Of a stretch of DNA of 64,000 bases, positions 25,452-33,755 are shown piece by piece. The first letter of the stretch is position 1. Each line of letters begins with the position of its first letter. The DNA is from JAOZTV01 sp965371805. Lineage in GTDB: Bacteria; Acidobacteriota; Aminicenantia; UBA2199. The notes under the pieces are model-generated. The model was given only the letters and a program-made list of their open reading frames with translations. It ran no database searches and was not told the origin of the DNA. The stretch lies in contig CBDUZW010000019.1 in NCBI GenBank assembly GCA_965371805.1, positions 6,583 to 70,582 of the forward strand, read 5' to 3'. The position numbers were made by a program, and so were the translations under genes.

Positions 25452-26166
25452 CAAAGTAAATTACTATTTGAATCTGTAAATAATAAACCGGTAGAAGATC
25501 AATATTCTATTGAATTAGGCAATCCAGATGATAGTTTTGAAAAAATAAAGATGAATGTTCTTTTCATTAAAGTAGAAGTCTGTACACCTATTGGCAAAGA
25601 AAAAAAATATCCATCCATTACAGTATATTATATAGAAGCAAAAGAAAAGATAAAAAAAGGCTTAAACCAAAAACCAAGAGTTGACCGGAAGTTATTAATG
25701 AATATGGAAGTCACTAATTTTGATGATGAGAATAAAATGATTAAATGGTATGGAATGCAATGGAATATAGAGACTTATTTTAAAATATTGAAATCAGGAT
25801 GTGGTACTGAATGTTCAAAATTGCGGTATGCAGATGTTCTCTCCAAATTTATATCCATTTGTGCAGTAATTGCCTGGAAGGTTTTTTACCTGAATCTGAT
25901 AAATAGAACAAACCCGGGAAGTATGCAAAAAAAGTTTTTAACAAAGAAGAATATCAGGCATTGAAAGCTTACAAGATACAAAAAATCCTGAATGGAAAGG
26001 GAAAACAATATCAGAATTCATTTTGGTCATTGCTGAGTTGGGTGGATATATGGAAAGAGCACAAGACTATCCACCTGGTAATATTATCATTTAGAGAGGT
26101 ATTTCACGATTATATGATATTATGATCGGACTTAATATGAGAGAATCAAATAATGTGGGTAATTGA
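25452..26166 (+). mobile_element. Decayed IS4-family (Tn5-like) transposase
   Basis: The longest open piece (25551-25964) encodes 'KWYGMQWNIETYFKILKSGC' and 'ISICAVIAWKVFYLNLINR', the C-terminal catalytic Glu region ('W.IE.Y.K.LKSGC') of Tn5/IS50-type DDE transposases. Similar sequence runs upstream to about 25452. Downstream it continues in two other frames ('EEYQALKAYK', then 'ISEFILVIAELGGYMERAQD'), with shifts at short A-runs. An in-frame TAG falls where the family has Trp before 'RGISRLYDIMIG'. The N-terminal two thirds and the terminal repeats are missing, so it is not mobile by itself. Confidence 0.75.
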
Positions 26167-26175
26167 AAGTTTAAT

Positions 26176-26190
26176 TAAACGCTTACAAAT
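26176..26190 (+). repeat. Right copy of the 15-bp direct repeat
   Basis: TAAACGCTTACAAAT, identical to 14942-14956. It lies exactly where the minus-strand gene stub (26183-26209) loses its frame. Confidence 0.45.
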
Positions 26191-26209
26191 TAAATAAAAA
26201 TCTTTTCAT
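26183..26209 (-). pseudogene. Eight-codon stub of a truncated gene
   Basis: On the minus strand a strong ribosome binding site, AGGAGGAGAC (26211-26220), precedes ATG (26207-26209) and then only MKRFLFNL before TAA (26183-26185). A site this strong in front of such a short frame suggests the 5' end of a gene cut off at the repeat. The minus-strand cheB remnant to the left has the same orientation and may have belonged to the same lost operon. Confidence 0.4.
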
Positions 26210-26382
26210 TGTCTCCTCCTGAAAAATTTACTAAAATCATTTTGCTGCTTAAATTATCCTATTTTAGTATATATCATATATAAAAAAATAAAGCAAAACA
26301 TTGCTTTATTTTTTATTATTATCTATTATTTTATTTTCTGATTTTTATTATACATTTACTAGAAAAATTAAAAGGAGGAATT

Positions 26383-28386
26383 ATGAAAAAAAAATTAAGT
26401 ATTAGGAAAAAAATTGTTTTTGTTTTAGTTATAGTTTTAATTGTATCAAATCTTATTCTTATTCCTTATGTTTTAAAAAAGTTATCTTTGATTGAGAGTG
26501 ATACTTTGTTAAAAAAAGCAACTGCTTTTAAAACTGAATTACAGAATAGTTTGATTGCAAAAAATAAGGTGTGGTTAACAAATGCACTTCAAATTGCAAA
26601 AAACCCTGTTATTGAGGAAGGTATGTTTAATGTGGATAGAGATAAATGCATAAAAATTCTTCAAAAATATGATGGAATATACAAAAAGAATACAGGTTTT
26701 AAAAATGTAAAGTTTCATCTAATAGATAAGGAGTTGAAATCTTTTGTTAAATCCTGGAAACCTAAAAGTTTCGGTGAAGAATTAAATTATTCTGAAGCAT
26801 ATAAAGAGGTAAAAAATTCACAAAAACCTCTCGTAACAGCTGAAGTTTCTGAAAAAGGTCTTAGACTAAAAGGTTTGTTTCCAGTTACATACAATTCCAA
26901 ATTTATAGGTATTGTAAATTTTGAGGGAGGTCTAAACTCAATAAAAAGAACATTAAAAAAAAATGATATAGAGTTTTTATATTTTTTAAAAAATGATTTC
27001 TTACATATTGGGAAGTCCATAAAGGATAATAAAAAATTTGATAATTATACTTTAAGTCAAAAAGATGCAGATCAAGATTTTTTTGGACATTTATCAAAAA
27101 ATATAAAAATTGGTGATTTAAGGGCAAATTATTTATTTGATGAAAAATATCTTACTTGTATGGTGCCAATTAAAAGTTTTAATGGAAAAGTGATAGGTAT
27201 ATATTTATTAGGACAAAAAAAGGGGATAGTAACAGAAGCCCTTGAGAAAAATAAACAGCTTGTTATAAATATTTTTATTGCATTTATTGTTCTATTTTTT
27301 ATTTTCATAGCTATTATTACTTTTGCTATGGAAAAAATAGTAATTAAACCTGTAAAGAATATCATGGAAATAATTAAAAGTTTAGCTGTCGGTGATCTTA
27401 CAAATACAATAGAAATATATCAGAATGATGAAATTGGGACATTATCTGATTCATTAAGAGATATGACTATAAATTTAAAAAAATTAGTTTATAAAATTCA
27501 GTTGGCATCTGACAATGTTGCATCTGGTAGTAAGGAGTTAAGTTCATCCTCTATGGTATTAGCACAGGGTTCAACAGAACAGGCTTCAGCTGCAGAAGAA
27601 ATTTCCTCTACAATGGAAGAGATGGGAGCAAATATTCAACAGAATACTAATAATGCACAGGAAACCGAAAAAATATCGACAAAAGCCTCTACAAATGCAA
27701 AAGAGAGTGGGGAAGCTGTAAATGAAGCAACTACAGCTATGAAAGAGATAGCAGAGAAGATAAATATAATACAGGAAATAGCAAGACAGACCAATTTGCT
27801 CGCTCTGAACGCAGCAATAGAAGCAGCGAGGGCAGGGGAGCATGGCAAGGGTTTTGCTGTTGTGGCTTCTGAAGTAAGAAAACTTGCAGAAAGGAGCCAG
27901 AATGCAGCAGAGGAGATCACCGAAATCGCAAAAAAAACCCATGGAGTGGCAGAGAAAGCGCTAGAGATGTTAAATGCTCTTGTGCCCGACATTGGTAAAA
28001 CAGCTGACCTGGTTGCAGAAATAACCGCATCCAGTACTGAACAGAATCAGGGGGTAGAGCAGATCGTGAAGGCAATAAATGAGCTTGATAAGGTTGTCCA
28101 GCAGAACGCAGGTTCATCGGAGGAAATGGCATCAACAGCCGAGGAGTTATCATCTCAGGCGCAGCTGTTACAAACAACGATATCATTCTTTAAAATAGGA
28201 AATGAAAAATCCCATACCTCTGTAACTACACGTCATCAGCCAGTTACGCATTATCAACCAGTAACCAACAAAAAACCAGCAACTAATTACAAAAAACAAA
28301 AACAGCTGACCCCAAAAAAAGGCGGTATGAAACTTGATATGGGATCAGGTGCTGATAGTGAAGATGGAGATTTTGAGAGATTTTAA
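26383..28386 (+). CDS. Methyl-accepting chemotaxis protein
   Basis: A 667-residue membrane chemoreceptor. It has membrane helix 1 (about 11-31), a periplasmic Cache-type sensor domain (35-290), membrane helix 2 (292-316), HAMP (318-370) and the cytoplasmic signalling domain. The hairpin tip is 'IARQTNLLALNAAIEAARAGEHGKGFAVVA', a near-perfect match to the universal kinase-contact consensus. The tail (about 610-650) is an unusual Gln/Thr/Pro-rich linker with short 'QPVT' repeats. AAAGGAGGAATT precedes the ATG. The tip region is noticeably richer in G+C than the sensor part, probably reflecting strong conservation. It is followed about 100 bp later by cheW. Confidence 0.95.
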   Translation: MKKKLSIRKKIVFVLVIVLIVSNLILIPYVLKKLSLIESDTLLKKATAFKTELQNSLIAKNKVWLTNALQIAKNPVIEEGMFNVDRDKCIKILQKYDGIYKKNTGFKNVKFHLIDKELKSFVKSWKPKSFGEELNYSEAYKEVKNSQKPLVTAEVSEKGLRLKGLFPVTYNSKFIGIVNFEGGLNSIKRTLKKNDIEFLYFLKNDFLHIGKSIKDNKKFDNYTLSQKDADQDFFGHLSKNIKIGDLRANYLFDEKYLTCMVPIKSFNGKVIGIYLLGQKKGIVTEALEKNKQLVINIFIAFIVLFFIFIAIITFAMEKIVIKPVKNIMEIIKSLAVGDLTNTIEIYQNDEIGTLSDSLRDMTINLKKLVYKIQLASDNVASGSKELSSSSMVLAQGSTEQASAAEEISSTMEEMGANIQQNTNNAQETEKISTKASTNAKESGEAVNEATTAMKEIAEKINIIQEIARQTNLLALNAAIEAARAGEHGKGFAVVASEVRKLAERSQNAAEEITEIAKKTHGVAEKALEMLNALVPDIGKTADLVAEITASSTEQNQGVEQIVKAINELDKVVQQNAGSSEEMASTAEELSSQAQLLQTTISFFKIGNEKSHTSVTTRHQPVTHYQPVTNKKPATNYKKQKQLTPKKGGMKLDMGSGADSEDGDFERF

Positions 28387-28473
28387 TTAGTTTGTCGTTT
28401 ATCGTGTTTCGTTTTTCGTGATGCATAAATCATGGATTGTGAAGCAATTTAATAAATATTGATGAAAAATGTA

Positions 28474-28500
28474 GGAGCAGGTCTTGTGCCTGCCCTTTTT
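28474..28500 (+). repeat. Hairpin of the interspersed 'GTAGG-GCAGG' type
   Basis: GAGCAGG, a short loop and CCTGCCC, followed by five T, form an imperfect GC-rich hairpin in AT-rich surroundings between the receptor gene and cheW. It looks like an interspersed palindromic repeat that could also act as an attenuating terminator. A T/G-rich low-complexity stretch (TCGTTTATCGTGTTTCG, from about 28392) lies just upstream. Confidence 0.5.
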
Positions 28501-28516
28501 AAGGAAGGAGGAAATG

Positions 28517-29005
28517 ATGGAAAGAGATGAATTAATTGATGATGGGCAATTATTTACATTTGTTTTAAGCAATGAAATATATGGGATAGAGATCTCGAAA
28601 GTACGTGAAGTTATGGATTTTAAAAAAGTAACGACTGTTCCAAAAACCCCTAAATTTATGAAGGGAGTGATAAATCTCAGAGGAGGTGTTGTACCTGTAA
28701 TTGACTTGAGATTAAAGTTTGGTATGGAAGAGACAGAAAAAACTGTCGATACCTGTATAATTATTGTTGACATAACAGTTGATGGTGAAAAAACCTTTAT
28801 TGGAGCTTTGGCGGACTCAGTAAAAGAGGTTATAACCATTGATCCTGAGGATATAGAACCTGCCCCAAAGATAGGCACAAAACTTGATACAGACTTTATA
28901 AGAGGTATGGGTAAACATGATGAAGATTTTGTAATAGTTCTGGATATTGAAAAAATATTTACAACTGAAGAACTCATAGAAGTAAAAGAAGTGAGCAATA
29001 CTTAA
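28517..29005 (+). CDS. cheW: Chemotaxis coupling protein CheW
   Basis: A 162-residue adaptor that joins the CheA kinase to receptor tips. The beta-barrel motifs are present: 'LFTFVLSNEIYGIEISKVRE', 'FMKGVINLRGGVVPVIDLR' and 'DFVIVLDIEKIF'. The start is at the second of two adjacent ATGs (28514/28517), behind AAGGAGG at 28504; an upstream TTG would run through the hairpin. It lies downstream of the receptor gene on the same strand. No cheA, cheR or cheY is present in the window. Confidence 0.93.
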   Translation: MERDELIDDGQLFTFVLSNEIYGIEISKVREVMDFKKVTTVPKTPKFMKGVINLRGGVVPVIDLRLKFGMEETEKTVDTCIIIVDITVDGEKTFIGALADSVKEVITIDPEDIEPAPKIGTKLDTDFIRGMGKHDEDFVIVLDIEKIFTTEELIEVKEVSNT

Positions 29006-29415
29006 TAAATTAATGATTTATTTAATCGAAAATTTTATTGAAGTAAGAAATTATTACTATTAGGTGTAGCGGACCAGAATCAAAATCAACCAGACCCAGA
29101 ATAAAGATGTAGAACCTACGATAATCGTTTTTTAATATTGGATTAGATTTATAAATCAATTAAACAGGAAAATAGCAAGGGGGTGGTAAAATATATAAAT
29201 AGACAGAATATTCTTCATATCAATATTGAGGATGATCAGTTGAAAAAAAAATCAATTTTGATAATCTTTGGTTTGAAGCATATAGGCACTTAGGGGTTCC
29301 GATATCAAAACTGTTAAAAATAACGTTTTAAATATAATTCTATAAAAACCCAACGTAAACCATTTATTATTAATGTTTTCCAGCTTAACATTTTTGTTAA
29401 AGAGAAAGTCATAAA
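29006..29415. other. Intergenic region with degraded short frames
   Basis: Between cheW and the ImmA-type gene no complete gene is visible. A GGGGGTGG ribosome-binding-like stretch near 29180 leads into a plus-strand frame of about 35 codons. Another frame ending at about 29330 reads 'FEAYRHLGVPISKLLKITF'. If the run of nine A near 29242 differed by one base the two would join into one small protein. I do not recognise it. Confidence 0.35.
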
Positions 29416-30246
29416 TTATGACATTTTTAATGTTAAAAGTTTATACGAGGCAAGAAGTTTCTGGGCTTTTGGCATTAAAATATTGCCTGCAAATTTATCA
29501 CACCATTTTTCAATATTATCATTTTGATGATTCCAATTATCAAGTGCATTCTCTTTTTTAAATAAATGAGCCAATTCATGAAAGAGTGTAAAGGACTGTG
29601 CCTTTTTAGCATCTGAATCATTTATAATAATAATGGGCAATTTTGAGTGATATATTGTTAGCCCACGTAGTAAAGATTTGTCTATATGTGACCACCCTTT
29701 GTATTTTGATGTCAAAAAAACAAAGACACCTTTATTCTCAAGTACTATCTTCCATTGTTTAAAATTAAGGCTACCATCCACTCCTAACCATTCTCTTACT
29801 ATTGCTGCAGCTCTGCTTGGAGTAGGATTGTTTATTAAATTGGGTGCATTAAAAGATTCAATTGGTTCTCTCATGTCGTCCCTTAACTCAATAATAAATT
29901 CTCGAAATCGCTCGATTTTTGTTATTATACTGCGTACTTTATGATTGTTAAATATTTCTGTTTTGCTATCTATAAATTGGCGAAAAGCAGGGACTGATTT
30001 TTTAAATTGGTATCTTTCCGGTAAATGTTCAGATACAAAAACCCAACGAGGTACTTTATATAATTCAGCCAGAGTTTCTAATTGTCTAAATGTAGGTTGT
30101 AGTTGCCCTAGTTCTATTTTAACAATACTTTTTACTTTTTTTTCTACTTCAAAAAAATCAAGTCCAATCTGTTCGCGACACTGCGCTAAAATATTTAAAT
30201 TTATATTTTCTACTCGACCAGACATTAATCTTCTCCATTTACTCAA
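29416..30246 (-). CDS. XRE-like / ImmA-IrrE metallopeptidase, C-terminally short
   Basis: A 276-residue protein with an N-terminal helix-turn-helix-like part (residues 15-55, 'QIGLDFFEVEKKV...LGQLQPTFRQLETLAELYKVP') and a zinc peptidase domain with HExxH in 'FTLFHELAHLFKKE' followed by 'WCDKFAGNILMPKAQ'. Such proteins cleave repressors or antitoxins to switch accessory genes or mobile elements. Family members are usually about 370 residues; this one stops about 10 residues after the conserved 'ILMP' motif, so the C-terminal domain is missing. No partner antitoxin, toxin or element gene is visible next to it. An alternative ATG lies at residue 8. Confidence 0.75.
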   Translation of the reverse strand: MSKWRRLMSGRVENINLNILAQCREQIGLDFFEVEKKVKSIVKIELGQLQPTFRQLETLAELYKVPRWVFVSEHLPERYQFKKSVPAFRQFIDSKTEIFNNHKVRSIITKIERFREFIIELRDDMREPIESFNAPNLINNPTPSRAAAIVREWLGVDGSLNFKQWKIVLENKGVFVFLTSKYKGWSHIDKSLLRGLTIYHSKLPIIIINDSDAKKAQSFTLFHELAHLFKKENALDNWNHQNDNIEKWCDKFAGNILMPKAQKLLASYKLLTLKMS

Positions 30247-30470
30247 CCAGGGATACGCACAACTATCTATATCCTCTGTTCATAATTATACTATCATATT
30301 GTCTAAAAAACATTATATTTTATTAAAAATTTAAAGTCAAAAAAAAAAGAGAAAATTTTACACTTTGTTTAGTGGATTCCATGACGAGGAAATAAGATAA
30401 TAGGATTTTATTGTTGACTATACAGAAAATTAAAAAGAAAAATAATTCTGATGAAAATCAATTATATGAT

Positions 30471-31589
30471 TTATTTAAAGTATGTATTGAGAAGTAAATC
30501 ACTGGCCTCTGTTGGAAGTAGATCACCGGAATTAATTTTTTTTTCAATAATTGACAATAATTCAGTGATCTCCGGACTTTTATAAAAACTATCAAGTAAA
30601 TGATTTTCTGTCATTGACTTTACCCATGATAATTGTTGTGCCTTTCTTCTCTCCTTGAAGATGCCGGACTCTTTGGTTATCTTTTCAAAATTGCAAATCA
30701 TATCCCAAAGCTTATCAATTCCAACATTTTTTATAGCAGAACAGGTTCTTACTTGTGTTTTCCATCCCTCAGTGGCATTTTCCAGGTATTTAAATGCCTG
30801 TCTATATTCATTTGCAGCAATATTTGCTTTTTCAATATTATCTCCATCCGCTTTATTTATAATAAGCGAATCCGCAATTTCAATAACGCCTTTTTTTATT
30901 CCCTGTAATTCATCACCAGCTCCGGATATCATTACAAGGAGAAAAAAATCAACCATGGACCTGACAGCTATCTCGTTTTGACCAACTCCTACTGTTTCTA
31001 CAAGGATTACGTCAAATCCTGCAGCTTCACAAATAAGAATTGATTCTCTGCTTTTTCTTGTAACTCCTCCTAGAGAACCGCCCGAGGGAGAAGGACGGAT
31101 GAAACTGTTTTCTTCTTTGGTAAGATGTTCCATCCTTGTTTTATCAGCAAGAATACTTCCCCCAAAACGGGAGCTGCTTGGATCAACAGCAAGCACAGCT
31201 ACTTTCAGTCCTTTGTTAATCAAGTATAAACCAAAGGTTTCGATTAAAGTACTTTTTCCTGCTCCGGGAACGCCTGAAATTCCAATTCGAATTGCATTAC
31301 CTGTGTGAGGGAGGATTTTCTTTAAAACAGATTTTGATTTTTTCTGGTCTTTTTCTGCATTACTTTCTATAAGAGTGATAGCTCTTCCCAGGATCATTTT
31401 ATTTTTCTCCAGAATCCCATCCACAAGTTCGTTTACACTTAATTCCGGTTTTTTTGTTCTCCTATTTTTAAGCTCATTATTCACAGATGACTGATCAGAA
31501 ACACCACTCATAATATTTGTTGCAAAAATGTCCGGTCTTTTTTCATCAACCCAATCGGGTTTCTTGTTCTTTTTTTTATTACTGTTCAT
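30471..31589 (-). CDS. meaB: MeaB/ArgK-type GTPase (methylmalonyl-CoA mutase chaperone)
   Basis: A G3E-class GTPase of 372 residues that gates cobalamin loading and protects B12-dependent acyl-CoA mutases. The P-loop is 'GISGVPGAGKSTLIETFG'; other motifs are 'AVDPSSSRFGGSILADKTRM', 'ILVETVGVGQNE' (switch and Walker B) and 'INKADGDN' (NKAD specificity motif). An N-terminal extension of about 60 residues ('KPDWVDEKRPDIFATNIMSG') is shared with deltaproteobacterial-type homologues. No mutase gene is in the window. The ThiF-like gene upstream ends 4 bp before this start. Confidence 0.92.
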   Translation of the reverse strand: MNSNKKKNKKPDWVDEKRPDIFATNIMSGVSDQSSVNNELKNRRTKKPELSVNELVDGILEKNKMILGRAITLIESNAEKDQKKSKSVLKKILPHTGNAIRIGISGVPGAGKSTLIETFGLYLINKGLKVAVLAVDPSSSRFGGSILADKTRMEHLTKEENSFIRPSPSGGSLGGVTRKSRESILICEAAGFDVILVETVGVGQNEIAVRSMVDFFLLVMISGAGDELQGIKKGVIEIADSLIINKADGDNIEKANIAANEYRQAFKYLENATEGWKTQVRTCSAIKNVGIDKLWDMICNFEKITKESGIFKERRKAQQLSWVKSMTENHLLDSFYKSPEITELLSIIEKKINSGDLLPTEASDLLLNTYFK

Positions 31590-31593
31590 TTTT

Positions 31594-32268
31594 TTAGTTT
31601 AAGTCAAATATTTCAATTGAATAATCATTCAGATCAATTTTGAGTAATTTGTTTTTTAATGTATTTGGAAAACCACAAATGTTTTTTACAAATTCAGTTA
31701 CTTGAATTGAGGAGATAAGAGAAGGTACCGGAGCTATTACCGGTATCTTTTCCTCTAAAACAGGGATTGTGTTGCCAAATATTTCTCTCAATGACATTGT
31801 CTCATCAGGAATAATTGTCGTAATCTGTCCATACATTCCATGTATACCACCATGTATCATTGGTATTTTCCTTTTCTGTATAAAATCATCAAGAAAATAT
31901 CTTGCTTCAAAATTATCAAGGCAGTCAATAACAAAATCTATTTTGTCAGGCAGGTTAAAATCTTTTATGATTTTTATCTTATGTGGATATATTTCTGTTC
32001 CTAATCCTATGTCTAACAGGTTTTTTGTAGCTATATCAACCTTGGCTTGTCCAATATCATTTCTTGTATAAAGAATTTGTCTGTTTAAATCAGGAGGGTC
32101 CAAAATTCCTGGATCAATTAAATGTAGCGTTCCTACACCTAATCTGACAAGTTGCTGGCATAAGGGTGAACCAAGTCCCCCAACGCCTGCAACTAATATT
32201 GATGTCTCTTTTAATTGATTTTGATTATCTTTACTAATGATTTTTTGCTGTCTATTAAAAAAATCCAT
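31594..32268 (-). CDS. ThiF/MoeB/HesA-family adenylyltransferase
   Basis: A 224-residue E1-like enzyme that adenylates the C-terminus of a small sulfur-carrier protein (ThiS/MoaD type). It has the nucleotide-binding 'VAGVGGLGSPLCQQLVRLGVG', 'DLNRQILY' with the catalytic Arg, and 'DCLDNFEARYFLDDF'. Unlike most ThiF/MoeB proteins it lacks the paired CxxC zinc-binding cysteines in the C-terminal part. No sulfur carrier is next to it. MoaC occurs elsewhere in the window, so a molybdopterin role is possible but unproven. It is translationally close to meaB (4 bp). Confidence 0.82.
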   Translation of the reverse strand: MDFFNRQQKIISKDNQNQLKETSILVAGVGGLGSPLCQQLVRLGVGTLHLIDPGILDPPDLNRQILYTRNDIGQAKVDIATKNLLDIGLGTEIYPHKIKIIKDFNLPDKIDFVIDCLDNFEARYFLDDFIQKRKIPMIHGGIHGMYGQITTIIPDETMSLREIFGNTIPVLEEKIPVIAPVPSLISSIQVTEFVKNICGFPNTLKNKLLKIDLNDYSIEIFDLN

Positions 32269-32289
32269 TTAATTTCGCCTGCTTCTTTT

Positions 32290-33744
32290 TTACTTATACT
32301 TCAACCATTTTATTATTTCCTTTATAGAAGGTTTTTTTCCATACATTAAAATCCCTGTTCTAAATATTTTAGCTCCAAGCCATGCCAGGCACACAGTTGT
32401 AAAAATACTAATAACTATTGATAAAATAATTTGGAAAAGTGAGGGCATGGTGACACTAATTCTCATAAACATCAGGGTTGGTGTAAACAGTGGAAAGAGA
32501 GAAGCATAGACGACAATTGGAGTATTAGGGTTCTGAGTAACCATAAATCCAATGATAAGTGGAATAAACATCAGATATGTCAGAGGTGCTGCAAATTGCT
32601 GAGCTTCCTGATCTGTATTAACCGAAGCACCAACTATTGAAAAAAGCACTGAATACATAAAATATCCAATAATAAAGAATATCAAAAAATAAAAAACAAT
32701 AAGTGGAGTAAAGAAACCTGTTATGCTCTTGTCTATTCCAAGGGAAGCTTTTCCAAGAAATACAGCTCCTATTCCTATCCATAGTAAGACTTGTGTTAAT
32801 CCTGCAAGTCCTATACCAATGATCTTACCATAGAAGAGAGTCTGGGTATTTGTTGAAGAGATAAGAACTTCCACAATTCTATTGTTTTTTTCTTCTATTA
32901 CTCCTCTCATTATTAGCTGACCATATGCCATTATTACAGAAAAGAGAATTGTCAGCATGAATACTGACATCATATATGCAGATCCTGAATTTGACTCAGA
33001 ATCTTTGCCCTCTTTTACTGCAAAAGTAGAAAATATTACATTTCTAGTAGCGTCATCAACAATTTTTACTATTTCAGGATCCTTGATCTTTTCAATTAAA
33101 ATAGTTGATGACAGGATTTTTGCAATTCTTGAATTCATATATTTATTTGTTGTAAAATCAGAAATGTTTAAGGAAAAATAATATACTTTTCTTGTTTTTT
33201 TAATTTTTTCCGGAATGATCAAAAAACCGCTGATTTCCTTATTTATTACTTTCTCTCTATATTCCTGAATCAATAAAGAATCAATTTTGTCAAGCTGAAG
33301 ATTCATTTCCATAAGCCTGTCTTGTTCTTTTCTTATTCTATCTAAAAAAAGTTTTTTTTCGTTTTTATCTTTTGTGTTTTTATATATTGCAGATATTTCT
33401 CCTATTTCAGTCTTAAGATTTTTGATCTTAAGTTCAAGGTCATTAAAATTATTAATAATATCATTTTGTTTATTATTTAAATTAGAAATTTTACTAAATT
33501 TTATTTTGAGTTTTTCTTCCTCTTCATTTACTTTTTTATTACTATTGTTGATAAGTTGGTCAGATATTAAACCAGAGTAATCAACAACGGCAATATTTTT
33601 TGTCTCTCTTCCTACTTTTGTCAATAGTGTCGGGAGGAAAAAAAAACCACCCATTAATACAGGAGTTAAAATTGTTGCAATAACAAAAGATTTTTTTTTT
33701 ACTATCTGCATATATTCTTTTTTAATAATTACCCAAATTTTCAT
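32290..33744 (-). CDS. ABC-2 type exporter permease (NatB-like)
   Basis: A 484-residue permease with one membrane helix at the N-terminus (about 20-40), a large extracytoplasmic domain and five or six helices in the C-terminal half (about 258-470). The C-terminal part matches the NatB/YhaP group of ABC-2 exporters ('GVIEEKNNRIVEVLISSTNTQTLFYGKIIG'). The extracytoplasmic domain holds a Lys/Glu-rich coiled coil of about 100 residues (60-165), longer than in typical members. It is 11 bp downstream of its ATPase gene. Relatives export sodium or act in drug and peptide resistance; the substrate here is unknown. Confidence 0.85.
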   Translation of the reverse strand: MKIWVIIKKEYMQIVKKKSFVIATILTPVLMGGFFFLPTLLTKVGRETKNIAVVDYSGLISDQLINNSNKKVNEEEEKLKIKFSKISNLNNKQNDIINNFNDLELKIKNLKTEIGEISAIYKNTKDKNEKKLFLDRIRKEQDRLMEMNLQLDKIDSLLIQEYREKVINKEISGFLIIPEKIKKTRKVYYFSLNISDFTTNKYMNSRIAKILSSTILIEKIKDPEIVKIVDDATRNVIFSTFAVKEGKDSESNSGSAYMMSVFMLTILFSVIMAYGQLIMRGVIEEKNNRIVEVLISSTNTQTLFYGKIIGIGLAGLTQVLLWIGIGAVFLGKASLGIDKSITGFFTPLIVFYFLIFFIIGYFMYSVLFSIVGASVNTDQEAQQFAAPLTYLMFIPLIIGFMVTQNPNTPIVVYASLFPLFTPTLMFMRISVTMPSLFQIILSIVISIFTTVCLAWLGAKIFRTGILMYGKKPSIKEIIKWLKYK

Positions 33745-33755
33745 AATTAATCCCT

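Noticed and set aside
25208..25459. 83-codon plus-strand frame after the last kinase
   Set aside because: It runs opposite the cheB remnant, has no ribosome binding site and no recognisable protein.
28399..28998. 199-codon minus-strand frame opposite cheW
   Set aside because: CheW motifs are unambiguous on the plus strand, and the minus frame is Ser/Ile-rich shadow.
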